Part shown: in pieces, positions 1 to 9,445 of the stretch
Layout of the letters: each line of letters begins with the position of its first letter
How positions within the stretch are numbered: the stretch's first letter is position 1
Assembly: GCF_900113045.1 (NCBI RefSeq)
Contig: NZ_FONY01000022.1
Location: 28,539-92,538 of the forward strand
DNA from: Thermoflexibacter ruber
GTDB taxonomy: Bacteria; Bacteroidota; Bacteroidia; Cytophagales; Thermoflexibacteraceae
Reading direction: 5' to 3'
DNA: 64,000 nucleotides
Position numbers and translations under genes: made by a program
The notes under the pieces: model-generated
The model's input: the letters and a program-made list of their open reading frames with translations, nothing else
Told to the model about the DNA's origin: nothing
Database searches by the model: none

Positions 1-651
1 GCTAATTTTTTTAGCTTTTAGGTAAAACTGTTTTGCCTCAACGATTTGAGAAAAAGTAATGTTAGTCAAGTAGTTAGCACAAAGATAAAATTCTTTTAAT
101 TGGTTTAGCTGGCAAAAGTTAGCCTGAGTAAGTTGGTCAGTAGAAATAATCATGGTATCAAGTTGTGGCAGATTGACCAACTCAATATTAGTTAAGTCAT
201 TGGCTATCAAGACTAAAATCTTTAGTTTAGGCAAATTGGATATAGTCAAGTTCGTCATTCTGTCCACATTTAAAAATAAAATTTCTAACTGTTTGAGAGC
301 CTCTAAGTTCAGGTTAGATACTTGATGTTGGCTTTGATTTTGCTCTTGCAGGGCGGTCAGATTACTCAAATCTATATTGGCAATCTTGCTTTCACAAAGA
401 TAGATTTCTTTGAGAGAGGTTAATTGTTGAATAAATTTAAGGTTAAAAAAGCGATTAGGAGATGACCTGAGGGGACTTTTTATCCATTGCTGTTTGTCGA
501 TGTACCACTGACCTAAATTTAGCTTTTCTAAACATGGTGCAAATTCAGTAACTTTTTTAGGAAGTGCTTGCAAAGCATAATTTCCCAAATCCAAAAATTT
601 TTGTTGGTTTTTAGCAACTGTGCAAAGTAGTTGCGATAATTCTTCAGACAT
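1..651 (-). CDS. Leucine-rich-repeat protein, N-terminal part (cut by window edge)
   Basis: The reverse strand is open from ATG at 651 to the window edge, giving 217 codons with no stop. The product starts MSEELSQLLCTVAKNQQ and then carries repeated units with the L..L..L.L..N.L spacing of leucine-rich repeats, for example around residues 75-90, 125-150 and 155-200. It has no signal peptide, so this part is probably cytoplasmic. In Cytophagales such N-terminal repeats often precede a Roc-COR GTPase or another effector, but the C-terminal part lies outside the window, so its activity is unknown. It is divergent from the esterase gene at 826. No promoter match was found upstream. The LRR assignment is fairly safe; the function is open. 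Confidence 0.75.
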   Translation of the reverse strand, partial: MSEELSQLLCTVAKNQQKFLDLGNYALQALPKKVTEFAPCLEKLNLGQWYIDKQQWIKSPLRSSPNRFFNLKFIQQLTSLKEIYLCESKIANIDLSNLTALQEQNQSQHQVSNLNLEALKQLEILFLNVDRMTNLTISNLPKLKILVLIANDLTNIELVNLPQLDTMIISTDQLTQANFCQLNQLKEFYLCANYLTNITFSQIVEAKQFYLKAKKIS

Positions 652-825
652 ATCTATAAGAGGGTAAATTTTGTACCTATAAATGTAAGTTGAACACACT
701 CATAGTTAGCGTAAAGATAGCAAAAATCTTTCCATTAGCCAAAAAAATATTACATTTACAAAAATTTAATACTCAATACAAAATTCGTATATTTAACACA
801 TTCTTCCACTAAAAATAGATGAAAA

Positions 826-2178
826 ATGATAAAATTGTTAAAAAAACACAATTTATTTTATTTTATATCCTACTCTACAAGAACTTTTGTTTGGTTGCTA
901 TGCTTACTGACTTTTCCTAACCTTTATGCCCAAGAGGAAGCAAGTCTGGAGTTTCCCGCAGAAAGTAATGGTATTTTTGCAGAGGGTAAACCCATAGAAG
1001 TCATTTTTTATCTTAAAAATCCTACCCAGCGAAAAATTAGTGGGCAGTTGATATGCCAATTCTCTACGCTCCAACAGCAAAATCTATCTAATGAAGTAAA
1101 GCCTATAGAGGTCTATCCCAAAGACCTACAGGCATTGGTATTCAGTTTCCAGCCGTCTAAGGCAGGATTTTACAAAATAACTGTCAAATTGGAAAGCACA
1201 CAAAGTAAACTCAATGTAAATAGCTTAGTAGCAGGGTATGCCATAGACCAAATGCAGGTAAATAAAAGTGGAAAGCCAGACTTTGATACCTTCTGGCAAA
1301 AAACACGGCAAGAATTGGCACAGGTTGCACCTAACTTCAGACTGACCAAAAAAACAGAGCTTTCTACTGCTCAGTACGATATTTACTTGGTAGAGATGCA
1401 AAGCCTTGATAACATGACGATAAGAGGCATTTATCGCACTCCTAAAAACAAAAGAAATGTGCCTGCTATCTTGCAGTTGCCTTCTTTGGGAGGTGGCTTT
1501 ACCAATCCTAAATCATTAGACGAGCAGCCCCTCTATGGTGTTCCGTTAGACTTTGCAGTGCTTTCCCTCAATATCCGAGGACACGGCAACAGCAAAGACC
1601 ACCTCAACGTGGGGAAAGATGTCTTTACGTATATCACTCATAATCTGCACGATAAAAATAAGTATGTGTATCGGGGGGCGGTAGCAGATGCTATTCGTGG
1701 CTTAGACTTTCTCTCACAACGCCTTGAAATAGATAAAGAAAGAATCGCCATAGAGGGAGCGAGCCAAGGAGGCGGACTAAGCCTGATAGTAGCTGCCTTA
1801 GACAATAGAGTAAAACTCTGTGCCGCAGATGTGCCTTTCCTTTGCGATATAGAAAACTTGACTACCCAGACTGGCTGGGTAAAAAATGAAATAGAAAAAT
1901 ACATTAAGAAAAATAAAAATCTTTCTTATCACCAAGCACTTAACAATCTTAGCTACTTTGATACAAAAAATTTTGCCCCTATGATAAAAATTCCTGTACT
2001 GATGAGTACAGGCTTGCAAGATAATACCTGCCCTCCCGCTACTAATTTTGCTACTTTTAACCAAATCAAATCTACCTTTAAGCAATATTGTGTTTATCCA
2101 TACGGCAAGCATGGCGGCGGAGGAGTAGAACATCGCAAACTCAAATTCAACTGGATAAGAAGTTGGTTTGGTATGTAG
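826..2178 (+). CDS. Secreted acetyl xylan esterase-like alpha/beta hydrolase
   Basis: This 450-residue product has an N-terminal hydrophobic stretch (about residues 20-35, ending LYAQ) typical of an exported protein. A beta-rich N-terminal region (about 38-140) is followed by an AXE1/cephalosporin-C-deacetylase-like alpha/beta-hydrolase domain. The nucleophile elbow GASQGG gives Ser313, with Asp399 in GLQDN and His429 in YGKHG completing a plausible triad. The oxyanion region RGHGNS at 251-256 fits the family. The expected role is removal of acetyl groups from plant or microbial polysaccharides or small esters in the periplasm or outside the cell. No polysaccharide-utilisation genes are adjacent, so the substrate cannot be inferred from context. 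Confidence 0.82.
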   Translation: MIKLLKKHNLFYFISYSTRTFVWLLCLLTFPNLYAQEEASLEFPAESNGIFAEGKPIEVIFYLKNPTQRKISGQLICQFSTLQQQNLSNEVKPIEVYPKDLQALVFSFQPSKAGFYKITVKLESTQSKLNVNSLVAGYAIDQMQVNKSGKPDFDTFWQKTRQELAQVAPNFRLTKKTELSTAQYDIYLVEMQSLDNMTIRGIYRTPKNKRNVPAILQLPSLGGGFTNPKSLDEQPLYGVPLDFAVLSLNIRGHGNSKDHLNVGKDVFTYITHNLHDKNKYVYRGAVADAIRGLDFLSQRLEIDKERIAIEGASQGGGLSLIVAALDNRVKLCAADVPFLCDIENLTTQTGWVKNEIEKYIKKNKNLSYHQALNNLSYFDTKNFAPMIKIPVLMSTGLQDNTCPPATNFATFNQIKSTFKQYCVYPYGKHGGGGVEHRKLKFNWIRSWFGM

Positions 2179-2329
2179 TAGTCAAGAATATATTTTTTTA
2201 TTTACAATTAATTCCTATTTTTGCAAGTGATGAGAATGAAATGACTTGAGTAGAGGTAATTAGACCTAAAATTATTGTGTTATCGTATCAACTACTCAAA
2301 GCAATGTTTTATTAAATTTATTTTGCTTC

Positions 2330-3472
2330 ATGGATTGGTTCAAAACAACGCTGATTGTCGTATTCGCAGTCAGTATTGTCGTTCAGTTATATTATATTTT
2401 GTTTGTTTTTTCTCGACTTGCTTTTTTTAAAAATAGACCCCCTAAGCCCCTTCTCAATGAGTTAAAGCCTGTTTCGGTAATTATAGCCGCTCACAATGAG
2501 GAGAAGAACCTTAGGAAAATGCTCCCTATTTTGCTTGGTCAGGAGTATCCTTGTTTTGAAGTGGTAGTAGTAAATGATAGGTCATCTGACGGTACGTATG
2601 ATTATTTGCTGGGCTTAAAAGCACAATTTTCTCACCTGAAAGTAGTGACTATAGAACGAAAACCCGAACATATCAACGGTAAAAAGTTTGCCTTGACTAT
2701 GGGTATCAAAGCCTCTAAAAACGAACATCTACTTTTTACAGATGCCGACTGTGTACCAGCCAATGAACACTGGATAACTTCTCTTAGTCAGCAGTTTAGC
2801 GAGAAAAAGCACTTGGTTTTGGGCTACTCCCAATATGAAAAAAGAAAAGGTAGCTTGCTTAATATGTTGATTCGATTCGAGACTTTCTACACCGCTGTCC
2901 AATATCTATCTATGGCTTTGCTGGGCAAGCCTTACATGGGAGTAGGACGAAATTTAGCATATAGGAAAAAGTTATTTTTTGAACAAAATGGTTTCTTTAA
3001 GCATTTAGTAATTACAGGGGGAGATGATGATTTATTTGTAAATCACGCCGCTACCGCCGAGAATACCGCCATTGCTATTGGGAAAAACAGTCAAATCCTT
3101 TCTTTACCTAAAACCAGCTGGCTGGCTTGGTTCAAGCAGAAAAAAAGGCATCTGTCCGTAGGCAAATTTTATAAAGCCTCTGATAAATGGAGACTGGGGC
3201 TACTAAGTCTATCTCATATCTTGTGTTGGATAAGCGGTATGCTGATTGCTTATTTTTGTTATTGTGAGCAGGAGATTGTAATTGTATTTACTATTATTGG
3301 ACTGATGACACTCCGATGGATAGCCCTGTGGATAGTAATGTATCAAATCAAAAAAAGATTATCTGATGAACTATCACTAATTTTTTTACCTTTTTTAGAT
3401 TTTCTGTATTCAATCTATTATCTTGTCGTTGGATTTGCAACTCTCAGCACTAAAAACGTGAAATGGTCATAG
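2330..3472 (+). CDS. Membrane-anchored family 2 glycosyltransferase
   Basis: The 380-residue protein has one N-terminal transmembrane helix (about 8-30), a GT2 catalytic domain and two or three C-terminal helices (about 290-375). Catalytic landmarks are NDRSSDGT (82-89), the DAD metal/nucleotide motif (138-140), GDDD (231-234, the acceptor-base region) and a QKKRH segment (270-274) at the place of the Q/RxxRW motif. It should move a sugar from a nucleotide donor onto a lipid or polysaccharide at the inner membrane; the exact product is unknown. Its last codons overlap the sigma factor start by 10 bases, which suggests co-transcription and translational coupling. Confidence 0.85.
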   Translation: MDWFKTTLIVVFAVSIVVQLYYILFVFSRLAFFKNRPPKPLLNELKPVSVIIAAHNEEKNLRKMLPILLGQEYPCFEVVVVNDRSSDGTYDYLLGLKAQFSHLKVVTIERKPEHINGKKFALTMGIKASKNEHLLFTDADCVPANEHWITSLSQQFSEKKHLVLGYSQYEKRKGSLLNMLIRFETFYTAVQYLSMALLGKPYMGVGRNLAYRKKLFFEQNGFFKHLVITGGDDDLFVNHAATAENTAIAIGKNSQILSLPKTSWLAWFKQKKRHLSVGKFYKASDKWRLGLLSLSHILCWISGMLIAYFCYCEQEIVIVFTIIGLMTLRWIALWIVMYQIKKRLSDELSLIFLPFLDFLYSIYYLVVGFATLSTKNVKWS

Positions 3473-4182
3473 AAGACGAAAATAACAAAGTGGAAAACAA
3501 GGACTTAGAAGAAAGCATAGAACAAAAAGATATTATAAACGATTCAGATAATCAACTCCAAGATGAATCGGAAGATGTATTAGAAGAAAGAGAATTTTCA
3601 TCAAGGGCTTTATCGGATTTCAAATTGATAGACCAAGCTACCTCTGGCGATGAGAAGGCGTATGCTGAATTGATGCGTCGTTATAGGAAGCCTGTTCAGC
3701 ATACTTTGATGAAAATGGTCAGGAACGCTGACGATGCCGAAGACCTGATGATAGAGGCATTTGCCAAAGCCTTTAAAAACTTGCCTAAATTCAAAAAAGA
3801 CTACACTTTTAGTACATGGTTGTTTCGCATTGCTACAAATAACTGTATTGATTTCATCAGAAAGAAAAAATTAGAAACTATGAGCATCAATACATCTTAT
3901 ACTGACGATAGCGGAGAGCCTGTAGATTTGGACATCAGAGATGAAAATTTGAATCCACAAGAAAGCGCAATTAGCAAGCAAAAGATAGAACTTGTACGCA
4001 ATTTTGTAGGTTTACTTCCTGAAAAATACCAAAGATTAGTAGAAATGCGTTATTTTGATGAGCTTTCTTACGAAGAAATTGCCGAGCATCTGCAAGCACC
4101 TTTAGGTACAGTGAAAGCCCAATTACACAGAGCGCGTGAACTATTATATGATTTGGTCAAGGAGAAAAGAGATGTCATATAA
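3463..4182 (+). CDS. ECF-type RNA polymerase sigma factor with acidic N-terminal extension
   Basis: This 239-residue protein starts with about 45 residues rich in Glu, Asp and Asn, followed by sigma-70 region 2 (about 55-125, including the DAEDLMIEAFAKAF and TFSTWLFRIATN stretches) and region 4 (about 180-235, with helix-turn-helix LSYEEIAEHL..PLGTVKAQLHRA). It should direct RNA polymerase to a stress or envelope regulon. No anti-sigma gene follows; instead it is coupled to the upstream glycosyltransferase through a 10-base overlap. The acidic extension is longer than in most ECF factors and could act as a regulatory or auto-inhibitory segment (inference). RpoE/SigW-like is the closest description. 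Confidence 0.88.
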   Translation: MVIEDENNKVENKDLEESIEQKDIINDSDNQLQDESEDVLEEREFSSRALSDFKLIDQATSGDEKAYAELMRRYRKPVQHTLMKMVRNADDAEDLMIEAFAKAFKNLPKFKKDYTFSTWLFRIATNNCIDFIRKKKLETMSINTSYTDDSGEPVDLDIRDENLNPQESAISKQKIELVRNFVGLLPEKYQRLVEMRYFDELSYEEIAEHLQAPLGTVKAQLHRARELLYDLVKEKRDVI

Positions 4183-4469
4183 TTTTTCTTATCAACTATT
4201 TGCAAATTATCATTTTATATTGTAATATTGCATTACTAATCTCTTAAAAGCAGTTCACTACCCCATTTGGGGCTTCCGAACACCTTTCTATACGACATTT
4301 TTAAGCTGATTATTTCAATATAATTTTTGAAAAAAATCCATTTATCTTTTACTTAATTAACCTTGAATAACTTTGCTAAAATAGCAATCAACAAATATCA
4401 AATGTTCATCTGCATTTTACCATAATGTTTTTTTAACTTATCACATCAACACAACACATTTATTTTCGT

Positions 4470-6071
4470 ATGTACACGATTGATGATTTGAATGTACGGC
4501 TTTTGTCCGAACTACGACAAATTGCCGATGATTTAGGGGTCAAAAATACCAATAAGTTGGCAAAAAAAGATTTGATTTACAAGATTTTAGACCAACAAGC
4601 CGTTCTCCCTGAATCCGAACTTCCACTCCCCTCTAAAATGAAAACTACTTCCGATGCTTCAATGGACTTTATTTCTAAGGAAGAGAAACCTGAAAGTAAA
4701 AAGCGTCCAAGAGTAAAACGCGAAAGCGTTAAACTTGATTTAGATGAGGAATCGCCTACTTTAAATTTTGATTTTGACGATGACCTTATCATTACAGATA
4801 TTCCTTCTTTGGAAGAAGAAATCATAGACACGAATATTCCTTTTGTAGAGCCAGAAATAGAACTACCCATTGTTTATACAGAAAAAAAAGAAACCAAACC
4901 TCAGCATAAAGAGCAAAACAGTAGCGAAAATAGAAATAAGAAGCAAGGAAAAGACTTTGATGGGGTTATAGAAAATGAAGGTGTACTTGAAATCATGCAA
5001 GATGGTTACGGATTTTTAAGGTCTTCTGACTATAACTACTTAGCAAGTCCAGATGATATTTATGTTTCTCCCTCTCAAATCAAACTTTTTGGTTTAAAAA
5101 CAGGAGATACGGTTAGAGGACAAATCAGACCTCCCAAAGAAGGAGAGAAATATTTTGCCTTGCTCAGAGTAGAATCCGTCAATGGTAAAACCACAGAAGA
5201 AATCCGCGATAGAGTACCTTTTGAATACCTCACACCGCTATTCCCCGAAGAAAAACTACACCTCAGCACCAAATCTGACCTGTATTCTACTCGTTTATTA
5301 GACCTATTTGCGCCCATAGGAAAAGGGCAAAGAGGTATGATTGTAGCTCAGCCTAAAACAGGAAAAACGACTTTATTAAAAGAAATCGCCAATGCCATAG
5401 CCTATAATCACCCAGAAGTTTACTTGATTGTATTGCTGATAGATGAAAGACCAGAGGAAGTTACTGACATGGCGCGCAGCGTAAAGGCAGAGGTCATAGC
5501 CTCTACCTTTGATGAGCAAGCAGAGCGGCACGTAAAAGTTGCCAGCATCGTCTTGGAAAAAGCTAAACGCATGGTAGAGTGTGGACACGATGTAGTGATT
5601 TTATTAGATTCAATCACCAGATTAGCAAGGGCATACAATACTGTAGTCCCTTCCTCAGGCAAGATTCTCTCTGGTGGTGTCGATGCCAATGCACTACATA
5701 AGCCTAAGCGGTTCTTTGGAGCGGCAAGAAATGTAGAAAATGGAGGTTCTTTGACTATCATTGCCACTGCCTTGATAGAAACAGGTTCTAAGATGGACGA
5801 TGTGATTTTTGAGGAATTTAAAGGTACGGGCAATATGGAACTACAACTGGATAGAAAACTCTCCAACAAACGCATCTATCCTGCTATTGATATACCTGCT
5901 TCTGGTACACGCAAAGAAGATTTGCTTTTAGACAAGGACACGCTCCAAAGGGTTTGGATTTTACGCAAATACATGTCTGATATGAACTCCAACGAAGCAA
6001 TAGAGTTCTTGCTCAACAATATGCGAGGCACAAAAGACAATGAGGAGTTCTTAATTTCTATGAATAATTAG
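4470..6071 (+). CDS. rho: Transcription termination factor Rho with long acidic linker
   Basis: The 533-residue protein is an RNA-dependent hexameric helicase that ends transcription. The Rho N-terminal helical domain covers residues 1-45. An acidic, low-complexity linker (about 46-165) rich in Glu, Asp, Lys and Pro comes before the RNA-binding cold-shock-like domain (about 166-240). The ATPase core has Walker A QPKTGKTT (294-301) and Walker B VVILLD (375-380) followed by [10 protein letters not shown]. The classical protein is about 420 residues, so the linker accounts for most of the extra length; such insertions are known in Bacteroidota Rho. A 287-bp leader precedes it, with TAACTTTG (4368-4375) as a -7-like element and a small CCCCATTTGGGG hairpin at 4261-4272. 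A terminator follows. Confidence 0.95.
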   Translation: MYTIDDLNVRLLSELRQIADDLGVKNTNKLAKKDLIYKILDQQAVLPESELPLPSKMKTTSDASMDFISKEEKPESKKRPRVKRESVKLDLDEESPTLNFDFDDDLIITDIPSLEEEIIDTNIPFVEPEIELPIVYTEKKETKPQHKEQNSSENRNKKQGKDFDGVIENEGVLEIMQDGYGFLRSSDYNYLASPDDIYVSPSQIKLFGLKTGDTVRGQIRPPKEGEKYFALLRVESVNGKTTEEIRDRVPFEYLTPLFPEEKLHLSTKSDLYSTRLLDLFAPIGKGQRGMIVAQPKTGKTTLLKEIANAIAYNHPEVYLIVLLIDERPEEVTDMARSVKAEVIASTFDEQAERHVKVASIVLEKAKRMVECGHDVVILLDSITRLARAYNTVVPSSGKILSGGVDANALHKPKRFFGAARNVENGGSLTIIATALIETGSKMDDVIFEEFKGTGNMELQLDRKLSNKRIYPAIDIPASGTRKEDLLLDKDTLQRVWILRKYMSDMNSNEAIEFLLNNMRGTKDNEEFLISMNN

Positions 6072-6081
6072 AATAAAAAAG

Positions 6082-6110
6082 AAGAGTAGTTTCAAACTGC
6101 TCTTTTTTTT
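6082..6110 (+). terminator. Rho-independent terminator after rho
   Basis: An 11-base stem (AAGAGTAGTTT pairing with AAACTGCTCTT, with one G-T wobble) has a single-base loop and is followed by a run of eight T. It begins 11 bases after the rho stop codon. Confidence 0.85.
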
Positions 6111-6159
6111 TATAAAAACTATATTTCTCATGCCAAAAACAAGAAAATTAACCTATACA

Positions 6160-6189
6160 TTGTTTTCTTACCATAATATAGTAGTTTTG
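6160..6189 (+). promoter_or_regulatory. Bacteroidota-type promoter of trpE
   Basis: TTG at 6160-6162, a 19-base spacer and TAGTTTTG at 6182-6189 match the phylum consensus TTG-N19-TAnnTTTG. The start codon of trpE lies 34 bases downstream. No attenuator-like Trp-codon leader is visible in that short leader. Confidence 0.55.
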
Positions 6190-6222
6190 TAGGTAAACTT
6201 AAACATTCATTAGATAAGCTCT

Positions 6223-7644
6223 ATGAAAACTTTTTACCTACATACCGTAAGCAAAAAACTTTTAGCAGATACTTTTACCCCTGTAAGTATCTACCTCAAA
6301 CTCAGAGATAAATACATCAACACCCTGCTTTTAGAAAGTTCTGATTATCACGGCAACGAAAACGCCTTTACGTATATTTGTTGCGAACCTATTGCTAAGT
6401 TTGAGGTGCAAAATCAGCAAGTCAGTATGCAGTTCCCTGATGGTAGCATAGAAACCATAAGCATCAGTGATAAAAAAATAGTGGTTAGCTTACTTGCCCA
6501 GTTTGCTCACTCCTTTCAGTCTGATTACCAAACTACAAAGTTTATTAATAATGGGCTTTTTGGCTATATGGCTTATGAGGCAGTACAATACTATGAGGAC
6601 ATAAACCTGAAAGATAATCATACACAAGATACAATTCCCGTAGTTTTATATCAGGCTTTCCGATTTGTTATTGCTATCAATCATTTTAATAACGAACTCT
6701 ATATTTTTGAACATACCTTAGCCGATAAACAAGAAGAAAGTAAAATCCACCAGATAGAAACTTTGATACGCAATAAGAACTTCTCTGCATATCATTTTGC
6801 GCTTGATGGAGAAGAAAACTCGAATATGAGTGATGAGGAATATATAGAAATGGTCAGCAAAGGCAAGCACCACTGCCAAATCGGCGATGTATTCCAAATC
6901 GTACTCTCGCGGCGTTTTCAACGCAATTTCAAAGGCGATGATTTCAACGTCTATCGCGCTTTACGTTCTATCAATCCCTCTCCTTATTTGTTTTATTTTG
7001 ATTACGGTAACTTCAAAATTTTTGGTTCTTCGCCTGAAACTCAGTTAGCTATCAAAAACAACCAAGCCTCTATATATCCCATTGCAGGCACTTTTAAGCG
7101 GACAGGACACGACGCCCAAGATGCAGAAATGGCTCAAAAACTACTACAAGACCCCAAAGAAAACGCAGAACACATCATGCTAGTCGACCTTGCTCGCAAT
7201 GACCTCAGCAAGCACTGCGATAACGTAAGGGTTACTACTTTCAAAGAGATACAGTATTTTTCTCATGTCATTCACTTGGTTTCAACCATTCAAGGGGACT
7301 TAAAGAATCAAGCAAGTGCTGTACAGATTGTAGCCGATACTTTTCCCGCGGGTACACTTTCAGGTGCCCCTAAGCACAAAGCCATGCAACTCATCGACCT
7401 ATACGAACCTACGCCTCGTTCTTATTATGGAGGTTGTATTGGCTTTATGGGCTTCAATGGGGATTTTAACCAAGCCATTATGATTCGTTCTTTTCTAAGC
7501 AGAGCCAACACGCTTTACTATCAAGCAGGCGCGGGCATAGTGGCTAAATCTAATGAAAAAAGCGAATTAGAAGAAGTAAATAACAAATTGCGTGCTTTAA
7601 GAACCGCATTAAAGTTGGCTGAGGAAGAGTCCTCTCACTGGTAA
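6223..7644 (+). CDS. trpE: Anthranilate synthase component I
   Basis: This 473-residue chorismate-utilising enzyme turns chorismate into anthranilate, the first step of tryptophan synthesis, using ammonia from a TrpG partner. Residues 36-39 (LLES) form the tryptophan feedback site that separates TrpE from PabB. Catalytic-domain landmarks are GSSPE (268-272), PIAGT (286-290) and the ENAEH...DLARND stretch (313-327). No trpG, trpD, trpC or trpF gene lies next to it, and trpB is 40 kb away at 47248. It has its own promoter and converges on the TPR gene with only 11 bases between stop codons. PabB is a less likely alternative. Confidence 0.9.
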   Translation: MKTFYLHTVSKKLLADTFTPVSIYLKLRDKYINTLLLESSDYHGNENAFTYICCEPIAKFEVQNQQVSMQFPDGSIETISISDKKIVVSLLAQFAHSFQSDYQTTKFINNGLFGYMAYEAVQYYEDINLKDNHTQDTIPVVLYQAFRFVIAINHFNNELYIFEHTLADKQEESKIHQIETLIRNKNFSAYHFALDGEENSNMSDEEYIEMVSKGKHHCQIGDVFQIVLSRRFQRNFKGDDFNVYRALRSINPSPYLFYFDYGNFKIFGSSPETQLAIKNNQASIYPIAGTFKRTGHDAQDAEMAQKLLQDPKENAEHIMLVDLARNDLSKHCDNVRVTTFKEIQYFSHVIHLVSTIQGDLKNQASAVQIVADTFPAGTLSGAPKHKAMQLIDLYEPTPRSYYGGCIGFMGFNGDFNQAIMIRSFLSRANTLYYQAGAGIVAKSNEKSELEEVNNKLRALRTALKLAEEESSHW

Positions 7645-7655
7645 AGAAACAACGT

Positions 7656-9005
7656 TTAATTATCCGTTTCTATTTTTATTTCTGTATCTAACTTAGGTTG
7701 GTCATCAGCTTTTTGACCACTAAGACTCTCTATTTCTGCCATTGCGGCATACTTATACCCTGCAAAATCTGCTTTTTTGAAGGTATTTTCTGCTATTTTG
7801 GCATCTTTACCACTGCGGCTATACATCACTCCTAAAGCAAAATTGTATTGCGCCCTCGATTCTTGGTCTAAGGTAGTTTGCTTGGTAAGGATATTCAATA
7901 AATTAATAGCATCATCTACCTTTTTGAGCCTATACATTGCAATAGCTTTTAAAAATGCAATTTGTGTATTTTGAGGCTGAATCGCCAGACAAGCATTAGC
8001 AGAATTAACCGCATCTTGATATTTTCCTGAGTTGAACTGTAACTCACACAAGTTGGCATATCCTGTGGCTTTTTTTTGAGGTTCTTTTTCATATTCTACT
8101 GCCCTTTTCATAGACTCAATCATGGCACTTTTATCTGCTTTCATCGCCACTATTTTGAGCAATAAGTCATGGGCTTGGGAAAAATCAGGCTTCATTCTTA
8201 GGGCTATCTCCAAGTAGCGTTTGCTGTCCTCTATGTCATAAATTTTAAAATATGCCAATGCCATGCCGTAAAAATATGGCGGGGTCATTTTGAAAACAAG
8301 TTGCTTGAAGGGACCATAGTTTGCTTTGTCCAATGCCATACGTGCCTCGTTGTACTTTTCCAGATGATAGTAAGCATAGCCCAACTCATAGTAATACTTA
8401 GAAAATTCTTTGGGGTCATCGCTCCTAAGGATACTCGTTGCTTTGAGCATGTCGTTTTTTGCTTCTTCGTACTTACCAAGCGTATTGTTCAGTAAGGCAC
8501 TGTAATAGAGTAAGTTAAGATTGTTAGGCTCTATTTTTAAGGCATCGATAATGTGGGTTTCTGCTTCTTTGAAGCGATTAAGACGATACAAAATCTTGAC
8601 TATGTTCATTTTGTATTCTATCTTCTTTGCCTTATCGTCTTCATACTTGAAAGCACTCTCGAAGGCTTTTACTGCATTTTCGTTATTAGATTTCAGTGTA
8701 TAAAGGCGAGCCAGTCCTACATGGGCATTCAAATAGTCTTGTCTTAGACTAATAGTTTTCTCAAAATATTGGATAGCATTTTCTGCATCTTTTTTAATAT
8801 AGTAAACTTGCCCTTTGCGGTAGGTATATTCGGGATTTTTTGGGTCAGCTTTGATGGCTTTATCGTACTCTGCCAATGCCGCATCATAGTTTTTACTTCT
8901 TTTGAATTCTTCTGCTTTTAGTACGAAATCCAGACCCACTTGTGCAAATGCCTCAGCACAAGACCAAAAACAAAAAAACAGTAGATACGTAAAAGTTTTT
9001 CTCAT
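7656..9005 (-). CDS. Exported tetratricopeptide-repeat protein
   Basis: The 449-residue product starts with a signal peptide (residues 1-22, ending AFAQ). The rest is almost entirely helical TPR units of about 34 residues, for instance YDAALAEYDKAIKADPKNPE (about 43-62), with further copies to roughly residue 410. A short Asp/Lys-rich tail ends the protein. TPR arrays serve as protein-protein scaffolds, here in the periplasm. No enzymatic domain is visible. It stands alone on its strand. Annotation beyond a TPR scaffold cannot be supported. Confidence 0.85.
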   Translation of the reverse strand: MRKTFTYLLFFCFWSCAEAFAQVGLDFVLKAEEFKRSKNYDAALAEYDKAIKADPKNPEYTYRKGQVYYIKKDAENAIQYFEKTISLRQDYLNAHVGLARLYTLKSNNENAVKAFESAFKYEDDKAKKIEYKMNIVKILYRLNRFKEAETHIIDALKIEPNNLNLLYYSALLNNTLGKYEEAKNDMLKATSILRSDDPKEFSKYYYELGYAYYHLEKYNEARMALDKANYGPFKQLVFKMTPPYFYGMALAYFKIYDIEDSKRYLEIALRMKPDFSQAHDLLLKIVAMKADKSAMIESMKRAVEYEKEPQKKATGYANLCELQFNSGKYQDAVNSANACLAIQPQNTQIAFLKAIAMYRLKKVDDAINLLNILTKQTTLDQESRAQYNFALGVMYSRSGKDAKIAENTFKKADFAGYKYAAMAEIESLSGQKADDQPKLDTEIKIETDN

Positions 9006-9152
9006 ATATATATTCTTTTTTAATTCGTAAGATGATATGATAAACGCTTAAATATTTTCTTTAGGGGTTGAGGTTCTCAAATATTTATAAAAAAACCTTG
9101 CCACTTTTGCAAGTTCAAAAAGTATGCAAAATTCCAGTATAAAAATAGATAT

Positions 9153-9353
9153 TTAATTGCTAAAATTCAAATTATTCTTAGATAAGTGATAAATTTTCTT
9201 AAAAATGAGTAATTCATCATATTTGGACAAACATTCTAAATATTTAATACAGTATTGGGGTTCTCTGATACTCCTCAAAATGCAAAATGAAGCCTCTAAC
9301 CAAGTATTAGACCAAAGTTTTGTTATATATAAGATTTTTTCTTGAAAAGTCAT
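9153..9353 (-). CDS. Doubtful small ORF of 66 codons
   Basis: An open frame of 66 codons lies alone in an AT-rich gap. Its product is rich in Leu, Ile, Lys and Tyr with no signal peptide and no motif I recognise. The composition is what AT-rich DNA would give by chance, but the helical pattern (KYLECLSKYDELLIFKKI) is protein-like. There is no clear ribosome-binding site or promoter. Confidence 0.2.
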   Translation of the reverse strand: MTFQEKILYITKLWSNTWLEASFCILRSIREPQYCIKYLECLSKYDELLIFKKIYHLSKNNLNFSN

Positions 9354-9359
9354 CTTACT

Positions 9360-9393
9360 TTTGGTAAAGTCTTGTAATAATTCTATATTTTTG
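9360..9393 (+). promoter_or_regulatory. Candidate promoter of the TerD-like gene
   Basis: TTTG at 9360-9363 is followed after 22 bases by TATTTTTG (9386-9393), a full match to the TAnnTTTG -7 element. The spacer is slightly long. The ATG is 53 bases downstream. Confidence 0.35.
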
Positions 9394-9445
9394 CTAACAA
9401 GCCTTAAAGCAAATATTTCAAGTTTTTACTTTCTCCCTAATTTTT

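Larger units (their letters stand above)
9006..9445. other. AT-rich intergenic region between TPR and TerD-like genes
   Basis: This 440-bp gap between divergent genes is strongly AT-rich. It contains a doubtful 66-codon reverse ORF (9153-9353) and a promoter-like element for the TerD gene (9360-9393). No RNA gene or repeat array is seen. Confidence 0.6.

Noticed and set aside
4261..4272. CCCCATTTGGGG hairpin before rho as a terminator or riboswitch
   Set aside because: The stem has only four pairs and no T-run or wider conserved structure is visible, so it is mentioned only within the rho entry.
9116..9353. The 66-codon ORF in the AT-rich gap as a firm gene
   Set aside because: It has no promoter, no ribosome-binding site and no family match; kept only as a low-confidence entry.
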